64,000 nucleotides of DNA from DASSFZ01 sp035283185 (GTDB lineage: Bacteria > Chloroflexota > Anaerolineae > Fen-1058). The notes under the pieces are model-generated. The model made no database searches, was not told where the DNA came from, and saw only the letters and a program-made list of their open reading frames with translations. Positions within the stretch are counted from its first letter, which is position 1. The number at the start of each line of letters is the position of its first letter. The stretch spans positions 1-64,000 of the forward strand of contig DATEUJ010000226.1 in NCBI GenBank assembly GCA_035283185.1, read 5' to 3'. The position numbers and the translations under genes were made by a program. Shown piece after piece: positions 52,101 to 58,301 of the stretch.

Positions 52101-52381
52101 TCGCCCTCGCGCCCGCCCTCAACGGCAGGGGTATCGGGGGCGTCGCCCGGCACGTCGAGGCGATAGACGGAAAGGCCATCGGCGATGAAGGTTGTGGTCT
52201 CGGCGAAGTGCGTATTGCCGATGAACGCGGAAATGGTAATCCCGGCGGGGAGGTTCTGACCGGCCATAGTGACCGTGCCGTAGAAGGAGGAGGGCAGCGG
52301 CGGCGCGGCGGCCACGGCTAAGCCGAGGGTCAGGGCGACCAGCAGCGTTGCCAGGGCTGTTGCGATGCGCACACGGTTCAT
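43085..52381 (-). CDS. Giant secreted multi-domain surface protein (3098 aa)
   Basis: Signal peptide (1-25), then an N-terminal module shared with the next gene (PPLPSSFYGTV to YTRLNLTASGG, 26-130). In order follow: cadherin-like domains (130-315), five discoidin-like F5/8 domains (about 340-1050, for example SNAIDDNPNTSWFSANG, VQARYVRLLAKDNYG), PKD domains with WDFGDG motifs, DUF11 (LTYTVTISNVSGRAATTILV), a CARDB-like domain, FG-GAP repeats (VIDLNGDGVPDVVF), further DUF11 repeats, three cadherin-like repeats near the end (NDSDVDGDTLTV) and a C-terminal module shared with the neighbour (NGARRGNFGWLTWAGSPSVG). Likely cell-surface or extracellular, binding glycans or calcium. ATG overlaps the upstream gene's stop by 4 nt. 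Carries no visible sorting signal. Confidence 0.9.
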   Translation of the reverse strand: MNRVRIATALATLLVALTLGLAVAAAPPLPSSFYGTVTMAGQNLPAGITISAFIGNTHFAETTTFIADGLSVYRLDVPGDAPDTPAVEGGREGDTIRFQVMDFEADQTATWHSGTYTRLNLTASGGPPIALGQSVTTDEDTPRAITLTAIDTDPLTFTVVTTPAFGLLTGTPPSLTYTPNADYFGPDSFTFRANDGTFDSNIATISITVQPVNDAPRLAPIDDVVMDESESRSVPVSAADPDGDAITLSASQLPAFARFADHGDGRGTLTLTPDFDDAGVYPRVTMRASDARLSSTREFTITVRDATLAARFTVPGESHSVTTWDNNIGSFQEGASIAAFSSQYSASYVPSNAIDDNPNTSWFSANGQAANQFIVLQLPQGQVQTFDRVRLISPSGNDALKNFEIQVSTTTTDTAAFTTVLSSTALNNTRVQEFPLATPVQARYVRLLAKDNYGSACCIGVSSFEVIDSNLGGVPSFSATTVASYLNVSFRPEELLDASPSTVWLTANGQVTNQSVKLRLAGGEAQLVDRVRLQPAAFATADALKDFEVLVSATTDEDSALTSVLSGTLLNNSQVQEFLLPGGPVRARYVKLLARNNYGSAGNIRVATFHVMTVESEGNIISLPAATTDVARNQSPAQIANGATVITYSSAFNSSTTPDAMLDYIFGLPWATASLTNQFAIIQLAGSAPHTLRGVQVSPRLDGAATQSVRDFEIWVSSTTSDDAAFTRVLSTTVLNNNTLQTFLFAGGPVQARYVKYMPRSNYGDPNYISTTFFDVLADGVGGVVAASSQYGYQYRPEQALDGNTGTPWLTQQNAVTNQWIKVLLEDSSIREVYGVRIFPYGGAGPRDFEIRVSTTTADDSAFATVFSGTLAASNTAWEIGFGDLFEAKYVEFFWRNGHSTSYIGVQELEVLAAAPAGAALLSFSSESSASNSPDYALDFNQANQAWLTANGQSTNQWLKIVLPRADIWLIDHVALQPTAGAQAARDFEVQVSTTSPGDAAFRTVVAGTLRNDGTLQHFFFPPAPARFVRLLLKNNYGGPYIALQTFWAYSPQIGSVETRFLDRSTDSLSDIAGYAWDFGDGATSTKQDPVHVFAAPGVYSVTLTITNTDALTDQHTILYHAFGPPQADFSFTPALPNEAQSVQFADDSTDPFGPMVAQTWNWGDGTTEVINQAAPIHAFDDNGIYTVTLRAANTRGIYATITRVVSVANLPPIGNAGPDQTVVWGQNWNIAPSISDLSSVDRNSLRCEWNFGDGQTAQVINCNSSNARVSHAYSLPGIYTATLTVSDKDGASASDVLTATVDKRLSVLSGNPPGPVNNGQTTVAARLQDCFALQNPMAGKIITFTVGSQSVSATTDISGTSAISVTAPVGVNSSVPAVFAGDDFYYGFSALAPNLLRNGSLEESSLSVPPGTYFLLTAGSEAISHWRVIGMDIHYLNSFWQNADCYHSVDLDGLNRGGLEQSFPTIPGQPYEVQFFMAGNPASGPTLKPMSVSAAGQSDVFYFDISGKSYTNMGYRPRVWSFVANGVTTTLRFESLTSPAGYGPVIDRAQVIPVSTATTDLVVGKNDDQTAVQPGQTLTYTVTISNVSGRAATTILVTDTLPANTTFVSASDGGRVAHREITWPAFDLIAGEAVSHTVTVRVNDLIPPGVAAITNTLVAVDDGTHGADPTPDDNTARDVDTLPQVIDLSVSLVDRSGVTGDWQTLAVSGSVAARLANQGGAPAVGEFSVTFFEDANGNSVFDAGTDTVLGRVAQNGLAARTTVTVTSPVSGTVTFRDNLIYAFVDSGAAVAESDETNNYSNTGLACEFRSPPGPFNPVLEWSWTSSTVVANALNVMMTPAVIDLNGDGVPDVVFASTADTGGGWVQPGPLRAVSGNNGVELFSVISPTQFVNADGQLAVGDIDRDGRPEIVAAHGSGNRLIAFENDGAFKWLSPSLDSGGASGPALADLDGDGTPEIVVGRQVLNNTGAIRWTGTGGRGDNGGLGSLSLVADINMDGRPEVVAGNTVYDAVFGDILWQAPVPDGFNAVANFDADPFPEIVLVNSGAVRLLENTGAVKWGPVSLPGGGVGGPPTVADYDGDGQVEIGVAGASRYTVFETDGRVKWSAPIQDGSSNRTGSSVFDFEGDGSAEVVYHDERRLFVFRGTDGAVLFQTPSSSCTWYENPLVADVDGDGNAEIVAVANNNCGFGPQRGVFVFGDASDRWVGSRKIWNQHTYHITNIGDDGSIPAMEANNWQTFNNYRQNLQTIGSMFAAPDLTASFLRFETQVDAITLTARIGNGGAVQVGPGMPVAFYDGNPAAGGVLLGTVQTTKPLKPGEFEDVSFDWLTPFSGTRDIYVVADDNGARTGTHNECDETNNVHHLLVNLNVVPDLVSAKTDDLTFVQAGQILTYTLTVSNVGAQGATGVTITDTLPADTTFVAASHSGSESGGLVTWAAFDLATGASVTRTVIVRVDDPLLAGAETITNTASVADDGANGQDPTPKNNTAVDVNHVDAAPELQISKDDGGLVAAPGEVIVYSLVYTNAGGQGTTGVVISETVPANTSFDAASSTLGWSCADASPAGTTCAFLIGGLSAGTSGVVDFAVAVADPMPAGTTEITNTAIIGDDSDSGPDRDPSNNQATDTTPVNIPPIANDDSFNVNEDSTDNTLNVLGNDSDPNGDSLTITVVGVSSNGTVINNTDHLFYTPDPDFNSTDVFTYTISDGELTASATVMVIVNPVNDPPLAMDDEATTPEDAAVTIDILANDSDVDGDTLTVISVTLPSNGAAVVNLDNTITYTPTANFDGRDSFAYTISDGQGGMDTAVVRVTVTPVNDDPVAIDDEATTREDTAITIDVLANDSDIDGDLLTVVSITLPMSGTAMIHPDNTVTYTPTFGLTGIDSFTYTIVDANGGSDVATVRVTVTPAPAQTCDLYPIALHVETLAGVSEEDVVENIFNGARRGNFGWLTWAGSPSVGTLVTSLTPPGESFTYINPSNPADHVVSIGDWVQGRPGVANSSAVREALDALKTVNIVVPVWDAVAGSGNNAAYRVVNFARVRLTDYHLPGQDRISARFLGYVTCGGATPIPQPASLAAAVDSPRAFSFSSSPAGPPASPPGAD

Positions 52382-55300
52382 CGCAGGTTTTTCTCATCTG
52401 CGCAGGCCACATAGCCCAAGAAACGAGCCGAGATGCGGTCTTGGCCTGGCAGGCGGTAGTCGGTCAGGCGCACCCGCGCAAAGTTCACCACGCGGTAGGC
52501 GACGTTGTTGCCATTCCCGGCTACTACGTCCCAGACGGGGACGACGACCTCGATGCTCTTGAGTGCGTCCAAGGCGCGGCGCACGGCGCTGCTGTTAGCT
52601 ACACCCGGTCTACCCTGCACCCAGTCGCCAATCGACACGACGTGGTCAGCCGGATTGCTGGGATTGACATAGGTGTAGCTGTCACCCGGCGGCGTCAGGC
52701 TAGTGAAGAGGGTCCCGACGCTCGGGCTACCGGCCCAGGTGAGCCAGCCAAAGTGGCCCCGCCGGGCGCCGTTGAAGATGTCCTCCATGATGTCGCCGAC
52801 TTTCACGCCGGCGAGTGAACCGGCGTGCAACGCAATCGGATAGAGACCGCAGGCCGGGATCGGCGTGGCTGTCGGAGTATGAGTCGGCATTGGCGTGTGG
52901 GTCCGAGTTGGCGTGGGTGTATCGGTCGACGTGCTGGTCGGCGTGTCAGTTGCCGTTGGGGTTGACGTCGGCGTAGGCGTGTTGGTCGCCGTGGGCGTCG
53001 GAGTCGCAGTCGGTGTAGGCGTATTGGTTGCTGTAGATGTCGGGGTATCCGTTGGCGTTGGAGTTGGCGTATCTTTCGGCGTGGGCGTGTCAGTTGCTGT
53101 GGCCGTCGGCGTATCACTTGGCGTGGGTGTATCCGTCACCGTGGGGGTCGGCGTGTCGGTCGGAGTGGGTGTATTTGTCGGAGTCGGCGTATCGGTCGGG
53201 CCTTCAACGTTGATCGTAACCGTATCCGTGTCGCTTAACCGACCATCGCTGACCGTCAACTCGAAGGTGTACACGCCCGTCTGCGTCGGTGTGAACGTGG
53301 GCGTGATTGTATTCGCACCGCTGAGCGTTACGGTGGGGCCGCCGGTCTGGGCCCAGGCGAAGGTGAGTACGTCACCCGGATCAGGGTCAGTCGAGCCAGA
53401 CCCGTCAAGAATGACCAGCGTCCCGACTACGACCATCTGATCCGGCCCGGCGTCCGCTATAGGCGGTTGATTCGAGGAAGCAGTTGGCTCACCGAAGACG
53501 GCCAACCCGGCGAGTGAGGGCGCAATGGGAGCCCGGATCGAGAGCAACACCTGCCCGGTCGCAATATCGATCTTGTAAATGTTCCCGGTGAAGTACCCTC
53601 CCGTCCAGAAGGATGTCTCATCCGGGTCAAGATTCATCGCGAAGAAGAACTCGCCGCTGCCCGGCCGGTAGGTCTGAAGGGTGGCACCGGTGGGCGACAG
53701 GCGATAGATCTGCGACGAGCAAGCGACCATGACGTCATCGTTGGCACGGATTCGTAACGCGAAGCACGGGCGAGCCAGGCCTGTCACAAAATCGGGTAGT
53801 TGAGTGTTCGTGCATACGTTGAAGCGCTTGACACTGCTGCCCTCGGAGGTGTAGAACATCGTGCACTGGTCGTCGGCCAGGTCGATCCAATCGACCCCGC
53901 GATCCTCCTTGACCGGGTTAAACGTCGTGAGGAGGTTGCCGGCCGGATCGAACTTGCGGATGAGTTCGGCACCATCGACTTCGCCCGTATAAATGTTTCC
54001 CTCCGCGTCGATGACACAAGTTTCGGGATAGTTGCCGAAGGGGCCACCCCAGGGATGCTGCGGCAACCGGCCCCGGTTATTAAACTTAGTCATCGTGCGA
54101 GCGGAGAAATTGGTGGCATAGAGGTTGCCCGCCGCGTCGAAGCACATACCGGTGTCTTCATTGCTGTGACTGGTGGTGTCCAGCACCTGGATCAGTCTTC
54201 CGTCCGAGGCGTAATGGTTGATCTTGCCCTGACCGACACCGGCAAACACTTCTCCCGCCGCGAAGGGTCTGTCCACGGAGCCATGGTAGAAGTCATCCCC
54301 GCCGAAGGTGGCGATCACGATGTTTTTGACACCTGCCATGAAGGTTAGACTGGCTGTTGCGCTGCCGGAGATATTCGTCGTGGCCGACACTACCTGAGTG
54401 TTCAGGGTGAAGGTGATAATCTTGCTCACCATAGGGGTCGCCGGGTCAAAGCGATCCTCAAGCTGGGCAGTGACAGTAACGACTCCGCTGCCAATCGGAT
54501 CGAGACCGGCTAGGAGCGTGACCAGACTCTCGCGCTTGTTCACCGTAGTCGTGAGGGTATCGCCGGCCGAGGCACCGTCCTTGTCGGTGACGGTGAGCGT
54601 GGCAGTGTAGACACCTGGGTTGGCATAGGCGTAGGCCACCCTAGCGGATGTGCTGTTACAACCAAGCACCTGGGTCGCCTGGCCATCGCCGAAGTTCCAG
54701 TCGCACACTAAGGAGGCAAGGTCCACCGAGCCAGGGTCAGAGACCGTTGCATTCAGCCCCCAGTTTTGCCCCCAAACCACTGTCTGGTCGGAGCCGGCGC
54801 TGGCCGTCGGGGGAGCGTTCAAGGCAGTAACCGTCCTGGTCACACTGGTCGTCAGGAGTTGGCTGTCGGTGGTGGTGAGGGTCACCAAGTGCTCCCCGTT
54901 ATCAGGGAATCTGGTGGAGCTGTTCTGCGTAGTCTGCTCAGTTGTCGTGTGAGCGAAGCGCCAGCGCCAGGCGACCAAGGAGCCATCGGCGTCGGTGGAG
55001 TGGTCGGTGAAGCTGGTGAACTGACCTTCAAGGGGCGTCGCCGGCGACCAGGTGAAATCAGCCGTCGGGGGTTGCAGCACCGTGTAGCTCAGCGTGGCGG
55101 TGTTGGTCAGGCCGTTATTATTGGTGACGGTGAGACGCACCGGGTAGACGCCGGGGGAGGCGAAGATGTGAACCGGGTGCTGTGCGGTGGAAGCAGCCCC
55201 GTCGCCGAAATCCCAGGACCAGCCGACGACAGTGCCAAGCGGGTCGGTGGAGAAATCATCAAAGGGCACACTCGCCCCACCTAGCTCAGGCGAATAGACC

Positions 55301-57555
55301 TGGAACGTGTTCACCAGGATCGAAGAGCCACCGTGATTGTTGCGAATAAAGAGTTGGACGTATCTAGCCTCGATGGCCGGGAAGGTGAACCAGTGGGAGA
55401 GGTTGTCATTGGGCAGGGTGGCCGTAAAGACGGTGACAAAATCGGCGTCGGCCAGGCCGGCGTTGGAGACCCGGATCTCGAAATCCCTGGGCGAGAAGCT
55501 GCCGAAGCGGGCTTCGAGCCTCACCTTGTCGATGCGATAAGGCGCGCCCTCGATCAGGCGCACCTTGAGCCACTGGTTGGTGGCCTGGCCGTTAGCGGTC
55601 TGCCAGAAGGTGTTGGCGATGAAGTCAATCGCCTTTTCCGGTCCAGTGGTGGAAAAGGCCTGGCTGGATGCAGCAAGGGCAAACGCGCCGACGCCCTCCA
55701 GCCGGGCGACGTTGGCTCCGTCGGGTGTCAGCACCTGGAAGGTGTTGACGCGGACGCAGCAGGTGTTGCCGTGGTTGTTGCGAATGAAGAGCTGGACGTA
55801 GCGGGCCTGGACGGGAGCGAAGACGAACTCTTGCAGGTCGGTGGTCTTGGTCATCGTTCCGCTGAAGACAGTCATGAAGGCTGCGTCGTTGGTGATGGTG
55901 GTTGAGACTCGGATCTCGAAGTCCCGCACCGCATCGTTGCCGACACCCGACTGCAGGCGCACCCGGTCGATGGTGTAGGTCAGCCCGCCGCCCAGTTGCG
56001 CCTTGATCCATTGGTCGGTGGTCTGGCCGTTGGCCGAGAGCCAGGCTGTGCCGGTATTCTCATCTATCGCGTTTTCTGGCGCGAAGCCGGTGTTCAACTG
56101 GCTGGAGAAGCCGGCGATCGTAGCCGGTGGGCCTTCTTGCAAGGAGACAACGCCGCCTTCGCGGTCGCGCGTCCAGACCTGGAAGTGAAACACAACGATG
56201 TTGGTCGTGTTGCCCCAGTTGTTGCGGACGAAGAGTTGGACGTAGGCCGCCTGCATCGGCGCAAACGTGAACTCGTGCAAGTTGTTGTCCTGGGGCACGG
56301 TGCCGGTGAAAATGGTCGTGAAGTCGGCGTCGGCGGAGCCGGTGGTGGACACCTGGATTTCAAAGTCTTTGAGGCCGTTGTTGCTGCCCGTGCCTTTGAG
56401 CACCACTCGGTCCACGACATGAAGCCCAGCGCCGGTGAGGTTGACTTTGATCCACTGGTTGGTGGTCTGCCCGTTGGCGGTGACCCAGTTGCTAAAGAGG
56501 TTGTTGTCGATCGCGTTCTCCGGGCGGACAAAGCTGGAGTTGCTCTGGACGCTGGAGAAGCCGGCGATGCTGGCGCCGTCTTCAAGTTGGGCGACGCTCA
56601 TGCCCTTAGCGGGCGAGAAACGAGCTTGGGGCCGGGGCGGAGCGTCGTTGACGATGATAGTGAAGTCTTGAAGGTCAGTGAGGCGGCCGTCGGAAGCCCT
56701 GATAGTGGGCGTATATACACCGGAGTCGTTGAAGCCAGGGGCCAGCGTCAGCGTACCGCGGCCATTGCCGTTGTCAGTGAAGGCGGTAAAAGGTGGCAGG
56801 CGCGACGCAGACAGCGTGATGCGATCGTCCTCGGGATCTGCCGCCGAGACGAAGACGTTGCGGATCTCGCCCTCGTCAATCACTTGATCGCCTATTGGCG
56901 CCAGGCGCGGCGCGTCGTTCACCGGCCTCACCGTGATGGAGATGGTGGCAGTGTTCGAGTCGAACGTGCCGTCGTTGGCGCGGAAGGTGAAGGCGTCTGG
57001 GCCGAAGTAGTCGGCGCTGGGGGTGTAGGTCACATTGGGCGGCGTGCTGGTGAGAACGCCGAACGTAGGCGTGGTGACGACGGTATAGGTCAGCGGGTCG
57101 GTGTCGATGGCCGTGAGCGTGATGGCGCGCGGGGTGTCTTCGTCGGTCGTCACCGACTGGTCGAGCGCGATGGGCGGTCCGCCGGAGGCCGTCAGGTTGA
57201 GTTGGGTGTACGTGCCGGTGTGCCAGATGGCCGTCTGGTCGGCGTCGAAGCCCATGACCTGAAAGCGGATGGTGTCGCCATCACGCCCGCCTTCGACGGC
57301 GGGGGTATCGGGATCGTCGCCGGGCACGTCGAGGCGGTAGACGGAAAGGCCACTGGCGATGAAGGTTGTTGTCTCGGCGAAGCGCGTATTGCCGATGAAT
57401 GCGGCCACGGTCGTCCCGGCGGGGAGGTTCTGGCCGGCGATGGTGACCGTGCCGTAGAAGGAGGAGGGCAGTGGCGGCGCGGCAGCAACGGCCACGCTGA
57501 GGGTCAGCGTGACCAACACTGTTGCCAGGGTTATTGCGATGTGCAAGCGGTTCAA
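52378..57555 (-). CDS. Giant secreted multi-domain surface protein (1725 aa)
   Basis: Starts at a TTG, signal peptide, and the same N-terminal module as the gene downstream (PPLPSSFYGTVTIAGQNLPAG). Then cadherin-like domains, three discoidin-like domains (for example ENAIDENTGTAWLSANG, ARYVQLFIRNNHG), PKD domains, an Ig-like stretch, an NHL/SMP-30-like six-bladed section (FDAAGNLYATNFSA, IDAEGNIYTGEVDG), another PKD (NQPPIADAGPDQMVVVGT), a T/P-rich stalk of about 110 residues (52862-53197) and the shared C-terminal module (NGARRGHFGWLTWAG, GDWVQGRPGVANSS). It is translated just before the 3098-aa gene and coupled to it by the 4-nt overlap. The two are clear paralogues with different middle domains. 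Confidence 0.9.
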   Translation of the reverse strand: MNRLHIAITLATVLVTLTLSVAVAAAPPLPSSFYGTVTIAGQNLPAGTTVAAFIGNTRFAETTTFIASGLSVYRLDVPGDDPDTPAVEGGRDGDTIRFQVMGFDADQTAIWHTGTYTQLNLTASGGPPIALDQSVTTDEDTPRAITLTAIDTDPLTYTVVTTPTFGVLTSTPPNVTYTPSADYFGPDAFTFRANDGTFDSNTATISITVRPVNDAPRLAPIGDQVIDEGEIRNVFVSAADPEDDRITLSASRLPPFTAFTDNGNGRGTLTLAPGFNDSGVYTPTIRASDGRLTDLQDFTIIVNDAPPRPQARFSPAKGMSVAQLEDGASIAGFSSVQSNSSFVRPENAIDNNLFSNWVTANGQTTNQWIKVNLTGAGLHVVDRVVLKGTGSNNGLKDFEIQVSTTGSADADFTTIFTGTVPQDNNLHEFTFAPMQAAYVQLFVRNNWGNTTNIVVFHFQVWTRDREGGVVSLQEGPPATIAGFSSQLNTGFAPENAIDENTGTAWLSANGQTTDQWIKAQLGGGLTYTIDRVRLQSGVGNDAVRDFEIRVSTTITNDAAFMTVFSGTMTKTTDLQEFVFAPVQARYVQLFIRNNHGNTCCVRVNTFQVLTPDGANVARLEGVGAFALAASSQAFSTTGPEKAIDFIANTFWQTANGQATNQWLKVRLIEGAPYRIDKVRLEARFGSFSPRDFEIRVSNAGLADADFVTVFTATLPNDNLSHWFTFPAIEARYVQLFIRNNHGGSSILVNTFQVYSPELGGASVPFDDFSTDPLGTVVGWSWDFGDGAASTAQHPVHIFASPGVYPVRLTVTNNNGLTNTATLSYTVLQPPTADFTWSPATPLEGQFTSFTDHSTDADGSLVAWRWRFAHTTTEQTTQNSSTRFPDNGEHLVTLTTTDSQLLTTSVTRTVTALNAPPTASAGSDQTVVWGQNWGLNATVSDPGSVDLASLVCDWNFGDGQATQVLGCNSTSARVAYAYANPGVYTATLTVTDKDGASAGDTLTTTVNKRESLVTLLAGLDPIGSGVVTVTAQLEDRFDPATPMVSKIITFTLNTQVVSATTNISGSATASLTFMAGVKNIVIATFGGDDFYHGSVDRPFAAGEVFAGVGQGKINHYASDGRLIQVLDTTSHSNEDTGMCFDAAGNLYATNFSARTMTKFNNRGRLPQHPWGGPFGNYPETCVIDAEGNIYTGEVDGAELIRKFDPAGNLLTTFNPVKEDRGVDWIDLADDQCTMFYTSEGSSVKRFNVCTNTQLPDFVTGLARPCFALRIRANDDVMVACSSQIYRLSPTGATLQTYRPGSGEFFFAMNLDPDETSFWTGGYFTGNIYKIDIATGQVLLSIRAPIAPSLAGLAVFGEPTASSNQPPIADAGPDQMVVVGTLVILDGSGSTDPDPGDVLTFAWAQTGGPTVTLSGANTITPTFTPTQTGVYTFELTVSDGRLSDTDTVTINVEGPTDTPTPTNTPTPTDTPTPTVTDTPTPSDTPTATATDTPTPKDTPTPTPTDTPTSTATNTPTPTATPTPTATNTPTPTSTPTATDTPTSTSTDTPTPTRTHTPMPTHTPTATPIPACGLYPIALHAGSLAGVKVGDIMEDIFNGARRGHFGWLTWAGSPSVGTLFTSLTPPGDSYTYVNPSNPADHVVSIGDWVQGRPGVANSSAVRRALDALKSIEVVVPVWDVVAGNGNNVAYRVVNFARVRLTDYRLPGQDRISARFLGYVACADEKNLR
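52862..53197 (-). repeat. Low-complexity T/P-coding repeat
   Basis: About 110 codons made of TDTPTPT-like units, seen on the plus strand as ggcgt/gtcggcgtg repeats. It encodes an extended extracellular stalk. Similar shorter T/P linkers occur in the lipoproteins at 897, 1853 and 29922. Confidence 0.8.
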
Positions 57556-57698
57556 CGCAGTCTCTCGTCAGCCGGGAGGTGTAGATTAGATACCGGCGAA
57601 AACTTCCTCAACACTCTGGACGCCTGCGAATGATTTCGCGGGCTACACATCACGCCACATGATTGCGGCTCCAAACAGCCCGATTCATCGGGCGCCGT
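57556..57698. other. Short intergenic segment
   Basis: No gene or clear signal is seen between the truncated paralogue and the 1725-aa gene. gagag near 57570 could be the ribosome binding site for the TTG start, but it is weak and the start is uncertain. Confidence 0.3.
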
Positions 57699-57860
57699 TC
57701 ACCAACCCGCCGATTGGCGAGAGCTCCGGACGTTCTGACCGGCGATGGTAACCGTGCCGTAGAACGACGCGGGCAGCGGCGGCGCGGCAGCCTGGGCTAC
57801 CAGGCTGGTGAGCGTGACCAGCAGTACAGCTGGAGGCAAGGCTAATTTGAACCTCTTCAC
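57699..57860 (-). pseudogene. Truncated third copy of the surface-protein N-terminus
   Basis: A GTG at 57860 (aagga upstream) gives a signal peptide (FKLALPPAVLLVTLTSLVA) followed by AAAPPLPASFYGTVTIAGQN, the N-terminal module start of the two giant proteins. The similarity stops after AGQN and the frame closes within 10 codons. A third paralogue is therefore cut off after about 45 codons, with the rest deleted. Confidence 0.75.
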
Positions 57861-57996
57861 TATAGTTCCTTCTCTGCTGACGCTGCAAGAGCTAAGGAAA
57901 CTTACGTAACCTTCGGCCATGTCTTCAGGCTTTCGTGACTAGCACGAGGCTGAGGAGGTTCCGCCGAGCGGCCGTGCGGTCCTTGAGCAGCGTCGT
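57861..57996. other. Short intergenic segment
   Basis: No gene is supported between the truncated paralogue and the candidate immunity gene; no promoter box is evident. Confidence 0.3.
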
Positions 57997-58272
57997 TTAC
58001 GAACGCCCAATCTTGGTGTCAAGCCACTCCCTGAAAGATAGCTCCCTGCCGGCCTTTAGCCACTCTTTCAGGGACACTCCTAATGGCGCGAGCCACCTCT
58101 CCAGCCTGGCATCTCCCCAAGCAGTCAAGAGAGCCTGGTCACAGTACCTGAGAAACGCCTTGAGGGACGACTTATCCGCCGGCAGGTCTATGACTGGCTT
58201 TCCCTCCTTGCTCAAGGCCGATGCGAAGACGACAGGATCGACAACAACCGATGGCCCGCCCGCGCCCTCCAT
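57997..58272 (-). CDS. Small protein following the RHS gene, candidate immunity protein
   Basis: A 91-aa frame on the same strand and 30 nt after the RHS/YD gene. Content is protein-like (DPVVFASALSKEGKPVIDL, FLRYCDQALLTAWGDARLER, FREWLDTKIGRS). The ATG at 58272 has no ribosome binding site. The frame stays open upstream through a hydrophobic stretch (LILASAPLRLSWVMEGAGG) to a CTG at 58323 that overlaps the RHS 3' end, so the real start may be non-ATG and coupled. In polymorphic toxin loci the immunity gene directly follows the toxin gene; that context is the only basis for the functional call. No family is recognised. Confidence 0.5.
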   Translation of the reverse strand: MEGAGGPSVVVDPVVFASALSKEGKPVIDLPADKSSLKAFLRYCDQALLTAWGDARLERWLAPLGVSLKEWLKAGRELSFREWLDTKIGRS

Positions 58273-58301
58273 TACCCATGAAAGGCGCAGGGGTGCCGAT
58301 G

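Noticed and set aside
52862..53197. Repetitive DNA that could be mistaken for CRISPR
   Set aside because: It is a continuous T/P-coding low-complexity repeat within one reading frame, without spacer-repeat alternation.
55996..57633. A 545-aa plus-strand frame opposite the 1725-aa protein
   Set aside because: Antisense shadow of beta-rich coding sequence; no ribosome binding site or motif.
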